Of a stretch of DNA of 5,284 nucleotides, positions 1 through 4,948 are shown piece after piece. The number at the start of each line of letters is the position of its first letter. The first letter of the stretch is position 1. The notes beneath the pieces were generated by a model. The model was not told where the DNA came from. It made no database searches and saw only the letters and a list, made by a program, of their open reading frames with translations. The DNA is from Rhodospirillales bacterium. Its GTDB lineage: Bacteria; Pseudomonadota; Alphaproteobacteria; Rhodospirillales; 2-02-FULL-58-16. The DNA lies in assembly GCA_021775195.1 (NCBI GenBank), contig JAJFIG010000512.1, positions 1 to 5,284 on the forward strand. Reading direction: 5' to 3'. The position numbers and the translations under genes are program-made.

Positions 1-302
1 TCCGACTGGGCAACGCCGAAGTCGAGCTCGCCTTCGCGGATCTGACCGATGTTGTAGTTGGAGCCGCCGGTGGACGGCGCCGAGCAGCGGATGCCATGCT
101 TGCGGCCGGTCTTGCGGCCCTCGGCAGCGGCCTTGTGAACCATGCGGCAGATCGACTGGCCGACGACGAAATAAACGCCGGTCGGACCACCGGTGCCGAT
201 GGAGATGAACTTCTTGGCGGCCTCGGCCGAATGAGTGCCGGCGGCGAAGAACGCCCCCGCGGCCACAGCCAGGGCCAATGTCGATACGGTGAGTTTCCTC
301 AT
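1..302 (-). CDS. TAXI family TRAP transporter substrate-binding protein, N-terminal 100 residues (cut by window edge)
   Basis: This is the periplasmic receptor of a tripartite (TRAP) transporter of the TAXI type, which captures small carboxylates or amino acids and hands them to a membrane permease. The start codon at 302-300 follows a strong Shine-Dalgarno AGGGAGG (319-313, minus strand). Residues 1-28 form a signal peptide: positively charged MRK, an Ala-rich hydrophobic core, and a likely cleavage site at AEA/A. The mature protein opens with [13 protein letters not shown] (33-45), then has [12 protein letters not shown] and [11 protein letters not shown] near residue 100. Together these are the hallmark of the TAXI family, which is usually about 320 residues long, so roughly two thirds lie outside the window. 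It is on the same strand as the catabolic operon upstream, but 424 bp separate them, so it probably has its own promoter. The ligand cannot be read from this fragment. The family call is secure. Confidence 0.93.
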   Translation of the reverse strand, partial: MRKLTVSTLALAVAAGAFFAAGTHSAEAAKKFISIGTGGPTGVYFVVGQSICRMVHKAAAEGRKTGRKHGIRCSAPSTGGSNYNIGQIREGELDFGVAQS

Positions 303-423
303 TAGAAATAGTCCTCCCTAGTTGAGTAACACGAAGCAAGAATTGAACGGCGAGGTCGCAACAGCCGACCACGCGGACACCGGCCCGGGAACAGGTTCAA
401 AGACCCCGGCACGGTGAACATCC

Positions 424-433
424 CCGTTAACGG
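424..433. promoter_or_regulatory. Perfect 10-bp palindrome CCGTTAACGG in the receptor leader
   Basis: CCGTTAACGG is its own reverse complement. It shares the GTTAAC core with the 12-bp palindrome at 537-548. The two centres are 114 bp apart, close to eleven helical turns, which would place them on the same DNA face. The pairing suggests two operators for one dimeric regulator, but no known regulator was matched. Confidence 0.3.
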
Positions 434-444
434 AAGGTGACGGC

Positions 445-469
445 GTGGGTCGGCGATTCAGCCGCCCAC
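445..469 (-). other. Bulged GC-rich hairpin in the leader of the TAXI receptor transcript
   Basis: GTGGG (445-449) pairs with CCCAC (465-469), and CGGC (451-454) pairs with GCCG (461-464). This leaves one bulged base (450) and a six-base loop. The 9-bp stem would form in the receptor's 5' leader RNA. No U-run follows on the minus strand, so it is not a standard intrinsic terminator. It could affect leader stability or translation, or could be chance in GC-rich DNA. Confidence 0.3.
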
Positions 470-536
470 ATGCGGGTAAACTGGTTCCCGACACTCTACT
501 TTCGCCTCCCCGACCGGCCAAAATTGAACGTCGGCC

Positions 537-576
537 GTTGTTAACAACAGTTTACAGCCGTTGCCCGCGCGGACAA
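537..576 (-). promoter_or_regulatory. Candidate promoter with overlapping operator palindrome for the TAXI receptor gene
   Basis: On the minus strand, TTGTCC (576-571) and TAAACT (554-549) are separated by 16 bp and could be the -35 and -10 boxes. Directly after the -10 comes the perfect 12-bp palindrome GTTGTTAACAAC (548-537), which would cover the transcription start. A bound dimer there would block initiation, the classic repressor position. The resulting 5' leader would be about 240 nt, which is long. The palindrome is seen directly; the promoter boxes are a consensus-level guess. Confidence 0.35.
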
Positions 577-598
577 CCCAAATTCGCAGGCCGACCGG

Positions 599-623
599 CA
601 AACAACAACCGCATCATTGTTTG
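599..623. repeat. Inverted repeat CAAACAA / TTGTTTG with 11-bp spacer
   Basis: CAAACAA (599-605) and TTGTTTG (617-623) are exact inverted copies whose centres lie 18 bp apart, in an AT-rich part of the non-coding region. The size and spacing would suit a dimeric DNA-binding protein. It may belong with the related CAAAC repeat 28 bp further right. Confidence 0.3.
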
Positions 624-650
624 ATTCCACCTTAGCCACAACAAAGTGGT

Positions 651-663
651 GTTTGCAACAAAC
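651..663. repeat. Inverted repeat GTTTG-CAA-CAAAC
   Basis: GTTTG (651-655) and CAAAC (659-663) are exact inverted copies around a 3-bp centre, and share the CAAAC half-site with the repeat at 599-623. The 8-mers TTGCAACA (653-660) and AAACGATT (660-667) here both recur in the control region of the RpiR gene (3969-3976 and 4002-4009). This hints at one regulator acting at both places. Confidence 0.3.
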
Positions 664-726
664 GATTCGCATCTATACGCCATTATTACAAATGATCTAT
701 TTCGCCGTGAGCGCGAATTCCCTCTT

Positions 727-1662
727 TCACGACACGCCCTGGCCAGCCGCCGGGCGGACCAACTCGGACAAGGCGCTGGTCGGCGCGTGGTGGGGCCACG
801 GCCCGGCAATGGGCGTAGCCAAAAGCTGGCGCGCGGCGTCGGCATCGGCCACGGGCCGGTGGACCAGTCGCGCCCCCTCGGCCACCTGGGCAACCAGGGC
901 GGCGTTGTCCGGCGCCAGGGCTCCGCTGTTCATGTAGCGGTTGTTTTCGAAACCGACCCTGGCGTGGCCGCCCAGCGCCGTCACCATCATGGCACAGGCG
1001 CCCTCACGCGGTCCGAAGGCACACATGGCCCAATGGCAGGCCATGGATCCGGTCACCTCCAGGAACGGAAGAAGGTCAATCGGTTCCGATACCTGGCCCT
1101 CCTTGTAGCGGCCAAGCACGTAAAGGACGAACACCCCATCGCCGGGTATCACGCCACGGCGGCGCAGGTCGGCGAAACGCGCCACCTCGTCGGCCGAATA
1201 GACGATGTACTGGGGCATGATGTTTTCGCGCAGCAACCAGGCAAAGAAGTCGGCCGCCGGCGCTTCGTGGGCTTCGTCGGGCACGAGTTCGCGGATCGCC
1301 ATGGAGACCGCTTCCGGGCGGACCTCGTGGACCATGGCCATCTGCTCCTCTGGAAGATAAAGGCCGACGGCCTCACTAGTCACCTGGATGATCAGGTCAT
1401 CACCCACGGCGTCGCGCACCGCCGCCGTGGCCGCCCGGTAGGCGTCGGTATCCAGGGTGTGGCCTCCGTCGCGGTCGCGCACGTGCATGTGGATCATGCA
1501 GGCGCCGGCCTCCAGGCAGCGGGCGGCGCTCTCGGCGATTTCGGCGGGGGTGATCGGCAGGGCCTGATGGTCGGCGCGGACCCTGCGCGCACCATTGGGC
1601 GCGACGGCAATGACCAGCGGCGGCCAGACAGGCTTGTCACGCGCAACCCGGGGAACGATCAT
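727..1662 (-). CDS. Beta-keto acid cleavage enzyme (BKACE/DUF849 family; Kce-like)
   Basis: The family uses a zinc TIM barrel to convert a beta-keto acid plus acetyl-CoA into acetoacetate and a new acyl-CoA; the founder, Kce, acts on 3-keto-5-aminohexanoate in lysine fermentation. The 311 residues show the family landmarks: LPITPAEIAE (35-44), the zinc pair H58 and H60 in IHMHVRD, CAFG (214-217), and GGHARVGFENN (231-241) with zinc ligand E239 and R235. By eye against remembered Kce, the position of Kce Glu14 is R26, Asp231 is N240 and Thr106 is E125, so this is a divergent branch (APNGARR type). The start at 1662 was chosen because the family N-terminus begins there and its ATG overlaps the aminotransferase stop as ATGA; no strong Shine-Dalgarno is visible, which fits translational coupling. 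An upstream start at 1809 would only add an Arg-rich tail overlapping the neighbouring gene. Substrate unknown. Confidence 0.9.
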   Translation of the reverse strand: MIVPRVARDKPVWPPLVIAVAPNGARRVRADHQALPITPAEIAESAARCLEAGACMIHMHVRDRDGGHTLDTDAYRAATAAVRDAVGDDLIIQVTSEAVGLYLPEEQMAMVHEVRPEAVSMAIRELVPDEAHEAPAADFFAWLLRENIMPQYIVYSADEVARFADLRRRGVIPGDGVFVLYVLGRYKEGQVSEPIDLLPFLEVTGSMACHWAMCAFGPREGACAMMVTALGGHARVGFENNRYMNSGALAPDNAALVAQVAEGARLVHRPVADADAARQLLATPIAGPWPHHAPTSALSELVRPAAGQGVS

Positions 1663-2993
1663 CCGCGAATTGCGCCCAAGGCCGCATCCACAGTCTGGGC
1701 GAACTTGTCGACGATCTCGTCGATGTGCGCATCCTCGACGATAAAGGGCGGCGCCAGCAGCACGTGATCGCCTCGGACGCCGTCGGCGGTGCCGTTTCCC
1801 GGATAGCACATCAGGCCGCGGGCCATGCCCTGGCGCTTGACGTGGGCATGGAGATTGAGCGCCGGATCGAAGGGTTCCTTGGTATCGCGGTCGGCAACCA
1901 GTTCGACTCCCCGGAACAGGCCGCGACCGCGGATGTCGCCAACGTGGGGGTGCTGGCCCAGGCTACGGTGCAGGGCGTCGGCGAAAGCCTCGCCCTGGTG
2001 CCGGACATTCTCGAGCAGGTCGCGGGACTGGATGGCGCGCTGGACCGCGAGGGCGGCGGCGCAGGCCGTGGGGTGACCCATGTAGGTGTGGCCGTGCTGG
2101 AAGAAGCCGCTGCCACTTTGCATGGCATCATAGACCTTGCCGGTCACCATCGTTGCGCCGATGGGCTGGAGGCCGGCACCCAATCCCTTGGCAACTGTCA
2201 TCAGGTCGGGGGCCACGCCATCCTGTTCGCAGGCATGCAGGGTGCCGGTGCGGCCCATGCCGCACATTACCTCGTCGAGGATGAGCAGAACCCCATAACG
2301 GTCACAGATCTCGCGGATGCGCTTGAAGTAGCCGCGAACCGGTGGAAGGACGCCGGCCGTGGCGCCGCCCACGGTCTCAGCAATGAACGCGGCGACAGTG
2401 CTGGGACCAAGGCGGAGAATCTCGGTTTCCAGTTCGTCAGCCATTCGGAGCCCGTATTCCTCCTCGCTCTCGCCGTCCTCCATGCCGCGGTAGGCGTAGC
2501 ATGGGGATATATGGCTGGTCTCCACCAGCAGAGGCTGGAAGGGCTCACGGCGCAGTGCATTGCCGCCGACTGCCAAAGCGCCGAGAGTGTTGCCGTGGTA
2601 GCTCTGGCGCCGGGCGATGAAACGGCAACGATCGGGTTCGCCGATTTCGAGGTAATACTGGCGCGCCATCTTCAGTGCCGCCTCCACCGCCTCGGAACCG
2701 CCGGAGAGGAGATAAACCCACTCGATACCGGCCGGCGCGCCCTTGATCAGGAGATCGCCCAGTTCCTCGGCCGGTTCCGAAGTGAAAAAGCCGGTGTGGG
2801 CATATGCCAGCTTGTCCACCTGTTCCTTGATCGCCTGGCGAATATCGGGATCGCTGTGGCCGAGGCAGGAAACGGCGGCGCCACCGCAGGCATCGATATA
2901 GCGTTTACCATTGGAATCGATGATGTACATGCCGTCGCCGCCGACGGCGGTGGGCAGTTTCGCATGGATCAATCGGGGGAAGACATGGCTCAT
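1659..2993 (-). CDS. Class III PLP-dependent aminotransferase (omega-amino acid / beta-amino acid type)
   Basis: This cytoplasmic enzyme moves an amino group between an amino acid or amine and a keto acid using pyridoxal phosphate. At 444 residues it has the usual class III length. Visible landmarks are the cofactor phosphate loop SGGSEA (97-102), the aromatic stacking region QSYHGNTLGA (130-139), E207 in AETVGG, LILDEVMCGMGRTG (237-250) with D240 contacting the pyridine nitrogen, and TVAKGLGAG (266-274), where K269 forms the Schiff base. A C-terminal DIRGRGLFRGVE (353-364) follows. A Shine-Dalgarno GAAGG (3008-3004) sits 10 nt before the ATG and overlaps the stop of the RpiR gene. The gap to that gene is 13 nt, and its own stop overlaps the next start, so all three are one transcript. 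Pairing with a BKACE enzyme suggests it makes the beta-keto acid from a beta-amino acid. Substrate is inferred from context only; many databases would label it aspartate aminotransferase family. Confidence 0.93.
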   Translation of the reverse strand: MSHVFPRLIHAKLPTAVGGDGMYIIDSNGKRYIDACGGAAVSCLGHSDPDIRQAIKEQVDKLAYAHTGFFTSEPAEELGDLLIKGAPAGIEWVYLLSGGSEAVEAALKMARQYYLEIGEPDRCRFIARRQSYHGNTLGALAVGGNALRREPFQPLLVETSHISPCYAYRGMEDGESEEEYGLRMADELETEILRLGPSTVAAFIAETVGGATAGVLPPVRGYFKRIREICDRYGVLLILDEVMCGMGRTGTLHACEQDGVAPDLMTVAKGLGAGLQPIGATMVTGKVYDAMQSGSGFFQHGHTYMGHPTACAAALAVQRAIQSRDLLENVRHQGEAFADALHRSLGQHPHVGDIRGRGLFRGVELVADRDTKEPFDPALNLHAHVKRQGMARGLMCYPGNGTADGVRGDHVLLAPPFIVEDAHIDEIVDKFAQTVDAALGAIRG

Positions 2994-3006
2994 GGTTCGA
3001 TGACCT

Positions 3007-3909
3007 TCATTCGGCGGCGCGCTTTTTCACGCGCCTGCTGGATTCCTTGTGCCAATAGGCGTCGAATCCGCCCAATTGACGTTCGCTTTCCTCGATCGCG
3101 TATAGCGCCGGCTTGCCGCCGCGGGACGCCATGAGGGCGATCAGGGCCTCGGCGGTGGCAACGGCGGCGGTTATGGAATGAAAGAACGAAGGGGTGTCGG
3201 TACGGATGGTTATCGCGTGATCGGCGCGCTTGGCCAGGGGCGAGACCAGGCTGTCGGTGAGAACCACCGCGGTTCCGCCCTGGTCCTTGGCGTAGTCGAT
3301 GGCACGGACCGTTTCATAGGTATAGGGTTCGACGCTGACGGCGAAAATCAGATCATCCTTGCCAAAGGCCCGCAGGTCGTCGGCGAAAGTGCCGCCCCGC
3401 CCATCGAGAAGAATCCCGTTGCTGCAGAACATGCGGTGGGCGTAGTGAAAGAAAAACGCCACCGGGAAACAGCTGCGCAGCCCCAGTACGTAGACTCGCC
3501 GCGCCTTGGCCAGCGCTTCGGCGCAGGCGATCAGGTTTTCGGCGCCATTGGTATCGAAGGTCTCGCGCAGATTGGCAATGTCGGTGGACAACACTTCCTG
3601 CAACAGGCGCGGCGCCTTGCCGGCGCCCCGGGCCTGAAGATCACGGGCGCGCTCCAGGTAACCGGCGGGCCGGACCCGCAGGCGTTGCTGGAACAGCTCG
3701 CGAAAATCATTGTAGCTGGAGTAATCGAAAGCCCGCGCCAGACGCACCATGGTCGATGGATGAACGCCGGCACTCGCCGCCAGACCGCGCATGGACATCA
3801 GTGCGACGTCGTCGGGGCGGTCGAGAACATGGCGGGCGGCCCGCTGCAACTGCGGGCTCAAATGCGAAAATCCGTCGGCGATCCGCTTGCTGAGAGCGGC
3901 AAAATCCAT
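3007..3909 (-). CDS. RpiR/MurR family transcriptional regulator (HTH plus SIS domain)
   Basis: First gene of the catabolic operon and its probable regulator. Residues 1-75 form the RpiR-type DNA-binding domain, with the helix-turn-helix around MSMRGLAASAGVHPSTMVRLARAF (38-61). Residues about 120-260 form an SIS fold, a sugar-isomerase-type ligand domain: RRVYVLGLRS (137-146) and TAVVLTDSLVSPLAKRAD (213-230). The serine-rich phosphate-binding loop usual in sugar-sensing members is replaced by SVEPYTYET (192-200), so a non-phosphosugar ligand is likely. The C-terminus is basic (RRVKKRAAE). The start at 3909 was preferred because family homology begins with it and the AT-rich promoter-like stretch (3960-4018) stays outside the gene. 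An in-frame ATG at 4020 would add 37 residues with no family resemblance. Neither start has a strong Shine-Dalgarno, so the start is less certain than the identity. Confidence 0.9.
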   Translation of the reverse strand: MDFAALSKRIADGFSHLSPQLQRAARHVLDRPDDVALMSMRGLAASAGVHPSTMVRLARAFDYSSYNDFRELFQQRLRVRPAGYLERARDLQARGAGKAPRLLQEVLSTDIANLRETFDTNGAENLIACAEALAKARRVYVLGLRSCFPVAFFFHYAHRMFCSNGILLDGRGGTFADDLRAFGKDDLIFAVSVEPYTYETVRAIDYAKDQGGTAVVLTDSLVSPLAKRADHAITIRTDTPSFFHSITAAVATAEALIALMASRGGKPALYAIEESERQLGGFDAYWHKESSRRVKKRAAE

Positions 3910-3944
3910 AGGAAACCATCTTTCAAAGAAGGCCGGCCCGGGGG

Positions 3945-3974
3945 ATGGTACCTCCAGGCATGCCGAAATTGCAA
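3945..3974 (-). promoter_or_regulatory. Candidate promoter of the RpiR-aminotransferase-BKACE operon
   Basis: On the minus strand TTGCAA (3974-3969) and TACCAT (3950-3945) lie 18 bp apart. Each matches four of six consensus bases for the -35 and -10 boxes. Transcription would begin near 3938, about 29 nt before the chosen ATG. The direct repeats at 3978-4007 would then lie just upstream of the -35 box, where an activator typically binds. This is a weak consensus match. Confidence 0.27.
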
Positions 3975-3977
3975 CAT

Positions 3978-4007
3978 TTTGAAACGAAATTTTGTGATTT
4001 GAAACGA
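3978..4007. promoter_or_regulatory. Two direct copies of TTTGAAACGA spaced exactly 20 bp: probable regulator binding sites
   Basis: TTTGAAACGA occurs at 3978-3987 and again at 3998-4007, start to start 20 bp, about two helical turns, so both copies face the same side of the DNA. Related GAAAT elements occur at 3965-3969 and 3986-3990. The stretch is strikingly AT-rich between GC-rich genes and lies between the divergent RpiR and apt genes. Binding by the adjacent RpiR protein (autoregulation) is the simplest reading; the repeats are seen directly, the binder is inferred. Confidence 0.45.
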
Positions 4008-4030
4008 TTGATTCTTTCATCCCGGGCGAT

Positions 4031-4059
4031 TTGCCCGCGCCGGGTCGAGGCGATAGGAT
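4031..4059 (+). promoter_or_regulatory. Candidate promoter of apt
   Basis: TTGCCC (4031-4036) and TAGGAT (4054-4059) are 17 bp apart, each matching four of six consensus bases. Transcription from about 4066 would give a leader near 32 nt containing the AGGGAGG ribosome binding site (4077-4083). The -35 box overlaps a small inverted repeat, CGGGC-GATTT-GCCCG (4023-4037). Confidence 0.35.
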
Positions 4060-4097
4060 AGCCGACCCACGACCACAGGGAGGCGTTTGGAAACCCG

Positions 4098-4613
4098 ATG
4101 GACATCAAAGACCATATCCGCACCGTTCCGGATTTCCCGAAACCGGGAATTCAGTTCTATGACATCGGGACCCTTCTCGCCCACGCCGACGCCTGGCAGG
4201 TGGCCATGGGGCGCCTCGCCAAGATGGTGAGCCACCACCGACCCGACGTCCTGGCCGGGATCGAGGCCCGGGGATTTCTGGTGGCGGCGCCGCTGGCCCT
4301 GAAACTGGGTTGCGGTTTCGTGATGGTGCGCAAACAGGGCAAGCTCCCGGGCCGAACCATTCCCCACGAGTACGCGCTGGAATACGGCACCGACACCATC
4401 GAAATCCAGGACAACGCCGTCGAACCCGGCCAAAAGGTCGTGGTCCTGGATGACCTGCTGGCAACGGGCGGCACCATGGCCGCATCCATCGAGTTGTTCC
4501 GCAAGGTTGGCGCCGAGGTCGTGGGTACCGCCTGCCTCATCGAATTATCGTTCCTCGGGGGCCGTTCCAAGTTCGACGTGCCTTTCGAGTGCCTGATCTC
4601 CTACGACAGCTAA
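4098..4613 (+). CDS. apt: Adenine phosphoribosyltransferase (EC 2.4.2.7)
   Basis: This cytoplasmic purine-salvage enzyme makes AMP and pyrophosphate from adenine and PRPP. Its 171 residues match the family length. Visible landmarks are [16 protein letters not shown] (12-27), the adenine-side segment; [14 protein letters not shown] (54-67); the flexible active-site loop RKQGKLPG...YALEYGTD (78-99); and the PRPP-binding motif [13 protein letters not shown] (114-126) with the D118-D119 acidic pair. The C-terminus [12 protein letters not shown]...ISYDS is typical. One peculiarity is FYDIGTLL where Escherichia coli has FRDVTSLL: Tyr replaces Arg beside the adenine pocket and Gly replaces the Thr. 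AGGGAGG at 4077-4083 lies 14 nt before the ATG, somewhat far, but no better in-frame start exists. The gene is divergent from the RpiR operon, with 188 bp between the two starts, and shares its control region. Confidence 0.97.
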   Translation: MDIKDHIRTVPDFPKPGIQFYDIGTLLAHADAWQVAMGRLAKMVSHHRPDVLAGIEARGFLVAAPLALKLGCGFVMVRKQGKLPGRTIPHEYALEYGTDTIEIQDNAVEPGQKVVVLDDLLATGGTMAASIELFRKVGAEVVGTACLIELSFLGGRSKFDVPFECLISYDS

Positions 4614-4652
4614 CCACTCACGGGCGCTGAAAACCCGAACAGGGATCCGACA

Positions 4653-4895
4653 ATGACGGAAAAGCGAAAAGGCCCCGACCGGCGCCGGATCAGCGAACGA
4701 CGGTCCTTCGACGACCGCCGCCAGGGCCTGGAGCGGCTGTTCGCCCGCGACGGCCACAGCGACGACGAGATCAGGCAGGAGGCCACCGAATGGGTCCACG
4801 ACATGGACCGGCAGTTGGAGGCCGAACGCCGGGCGCGAAACGAACGGCGGGAAGGCGGGGAACGGCGTAGCGGAAAGGACCGGCGCGGGAACTAG
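4653..4895 (+). CDS. Small highly charged protein with (E/D)RR hexad repeats, unknown function
   Basis: I do not recognise a named family. The 80-residue product is over half charged (24 Arg/Lys, 20 Asp/Glu), has no cysteine and only one tryptophan (W47). Two blocks carry a strict six-residue period beginning (E/D)RR: D9, E15, D21 in the N-terminal block and E58, E64, E70, D76 in the C-terminal block. Between them lies a probably helical acidic segment (about 33-57). There is no signal peptide or membrane segment, so it is presumably cytoplasmic. The gene is credible: AGGGA (4641-4645) lies 7 nt before the ATG, and the gap to apt is only 39 nt, so co-transcription with apt is likely. Such a composition suits binding to RNA, DNA or another charged partner, or a disordered linker-like protein, but that is a guess. 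Similar GxDRR-rich stretches occur in other proteobacterial hypothetical proteins, from memory. Confidence 0.75.
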   Translation: MTEKRKGPDRRRISERRSFDDRRQGLERLFARDGHSDDEIRQEATEWVHDMDRQLEAERRARNERREGGERRSGKDRRGN

Positions 4896-4948
4896 TCGGC
4901 GCCGGGCGGTACGGTGCGCGAGCGCCGCTGAGCGAATTGAAGGAATTC

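Larger units (their letters stand above)
303..726. other. Long non-coding region between the keto-acid cleavage gene and the TAXI receptor gene
   Basis: No credible gene is present in these 424 bases. The open frames here show no family resemblance and no good ribosome binding site. The half near 599-720 is clearly AT-richer than the flanking genes. It holds several short inverted repeats (599-623, 651-663, 701-717). The other half, toward the receptor gene, holds two palindromes centred on GTTAAC (424-433, 537-548), a bulged hairpin (445-469) and the receptor's Shine-Dalgarno. An 8-bp inverted pair, GTAAACTG (476-483) and CAGTTTAC (548-555), and a repeated AATTGAACG (341-349, 522-530) also lie here. 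No hairpin followed by a T-run was found, so there is no visible intrinsic terminator for the upstream operon. I read the region as a control region and long 5' leader for the receptor gene. Confidence 0.6.

Noticed and set aside
318..521. 67-codon minus-strand open frame in the non-coding region
   Set aside because: It has no family resemblance and a composition unlike neighbouring genes, and it overlaps the palindrome and hairpin of the leader.
701..717. TTCGC / GCGAA inverted repeat just after the BKACE stop codon as a terminator
   Set aside because: The stem is only 5 bp and the minus-strand sequence after it is not a T-run, so it does not qualify as an intrinsic terminator.
646..1767. 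373-codon plus-strand open frame opposite the BKACE gene
   Set aside because: It is antisense to a well-supported gene, His/Gly/Arg-rich with no recognisable domain, and has no convincing ribosome binding site.
1660..1809. Upstream start (1809) for the BKACE gene, adding 49 residues
   Set aside because: The extra residues are an Arg-rich string produced by reading inside the aminotransferase gene out of frame. The ATGA overlap at 1659-1662 and family homology support the start at 1662.
1725..3134. 469-codon plus-strand open frame opposite the aminotransferase
   Set aside because: It lies antisense to a gene with clear catalytic motifs, shows no family motif of its own, and is the kind of long shadow frame common in GC-rich DNA.
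3178..4002. 274-codon plus-strand open frame opposite the RpiR gene
   Set aside because: It is the antisense shadow of a gene with a clear HTH and SIS domain and shows no motifs of its own.
3910..4020. Upstream start (4020) for the RpiR gene, adding 37 residues
   Set aside because: The extension is encoded by the AT-rich, repeat-bearing stretch that looks like a promoter, has no family resemblance and no good Shine-Dalgarno. It remains possible but is less likely.
4897..4927. CGGCGC / GCGCCG inverted repeat between the charged small protein and the AhpD-like gene
   Set aside because: Arms of 6 bp with a 19-bp loop are expected by chance at this GC content, and no T-run follows, so it was not called a terminator.
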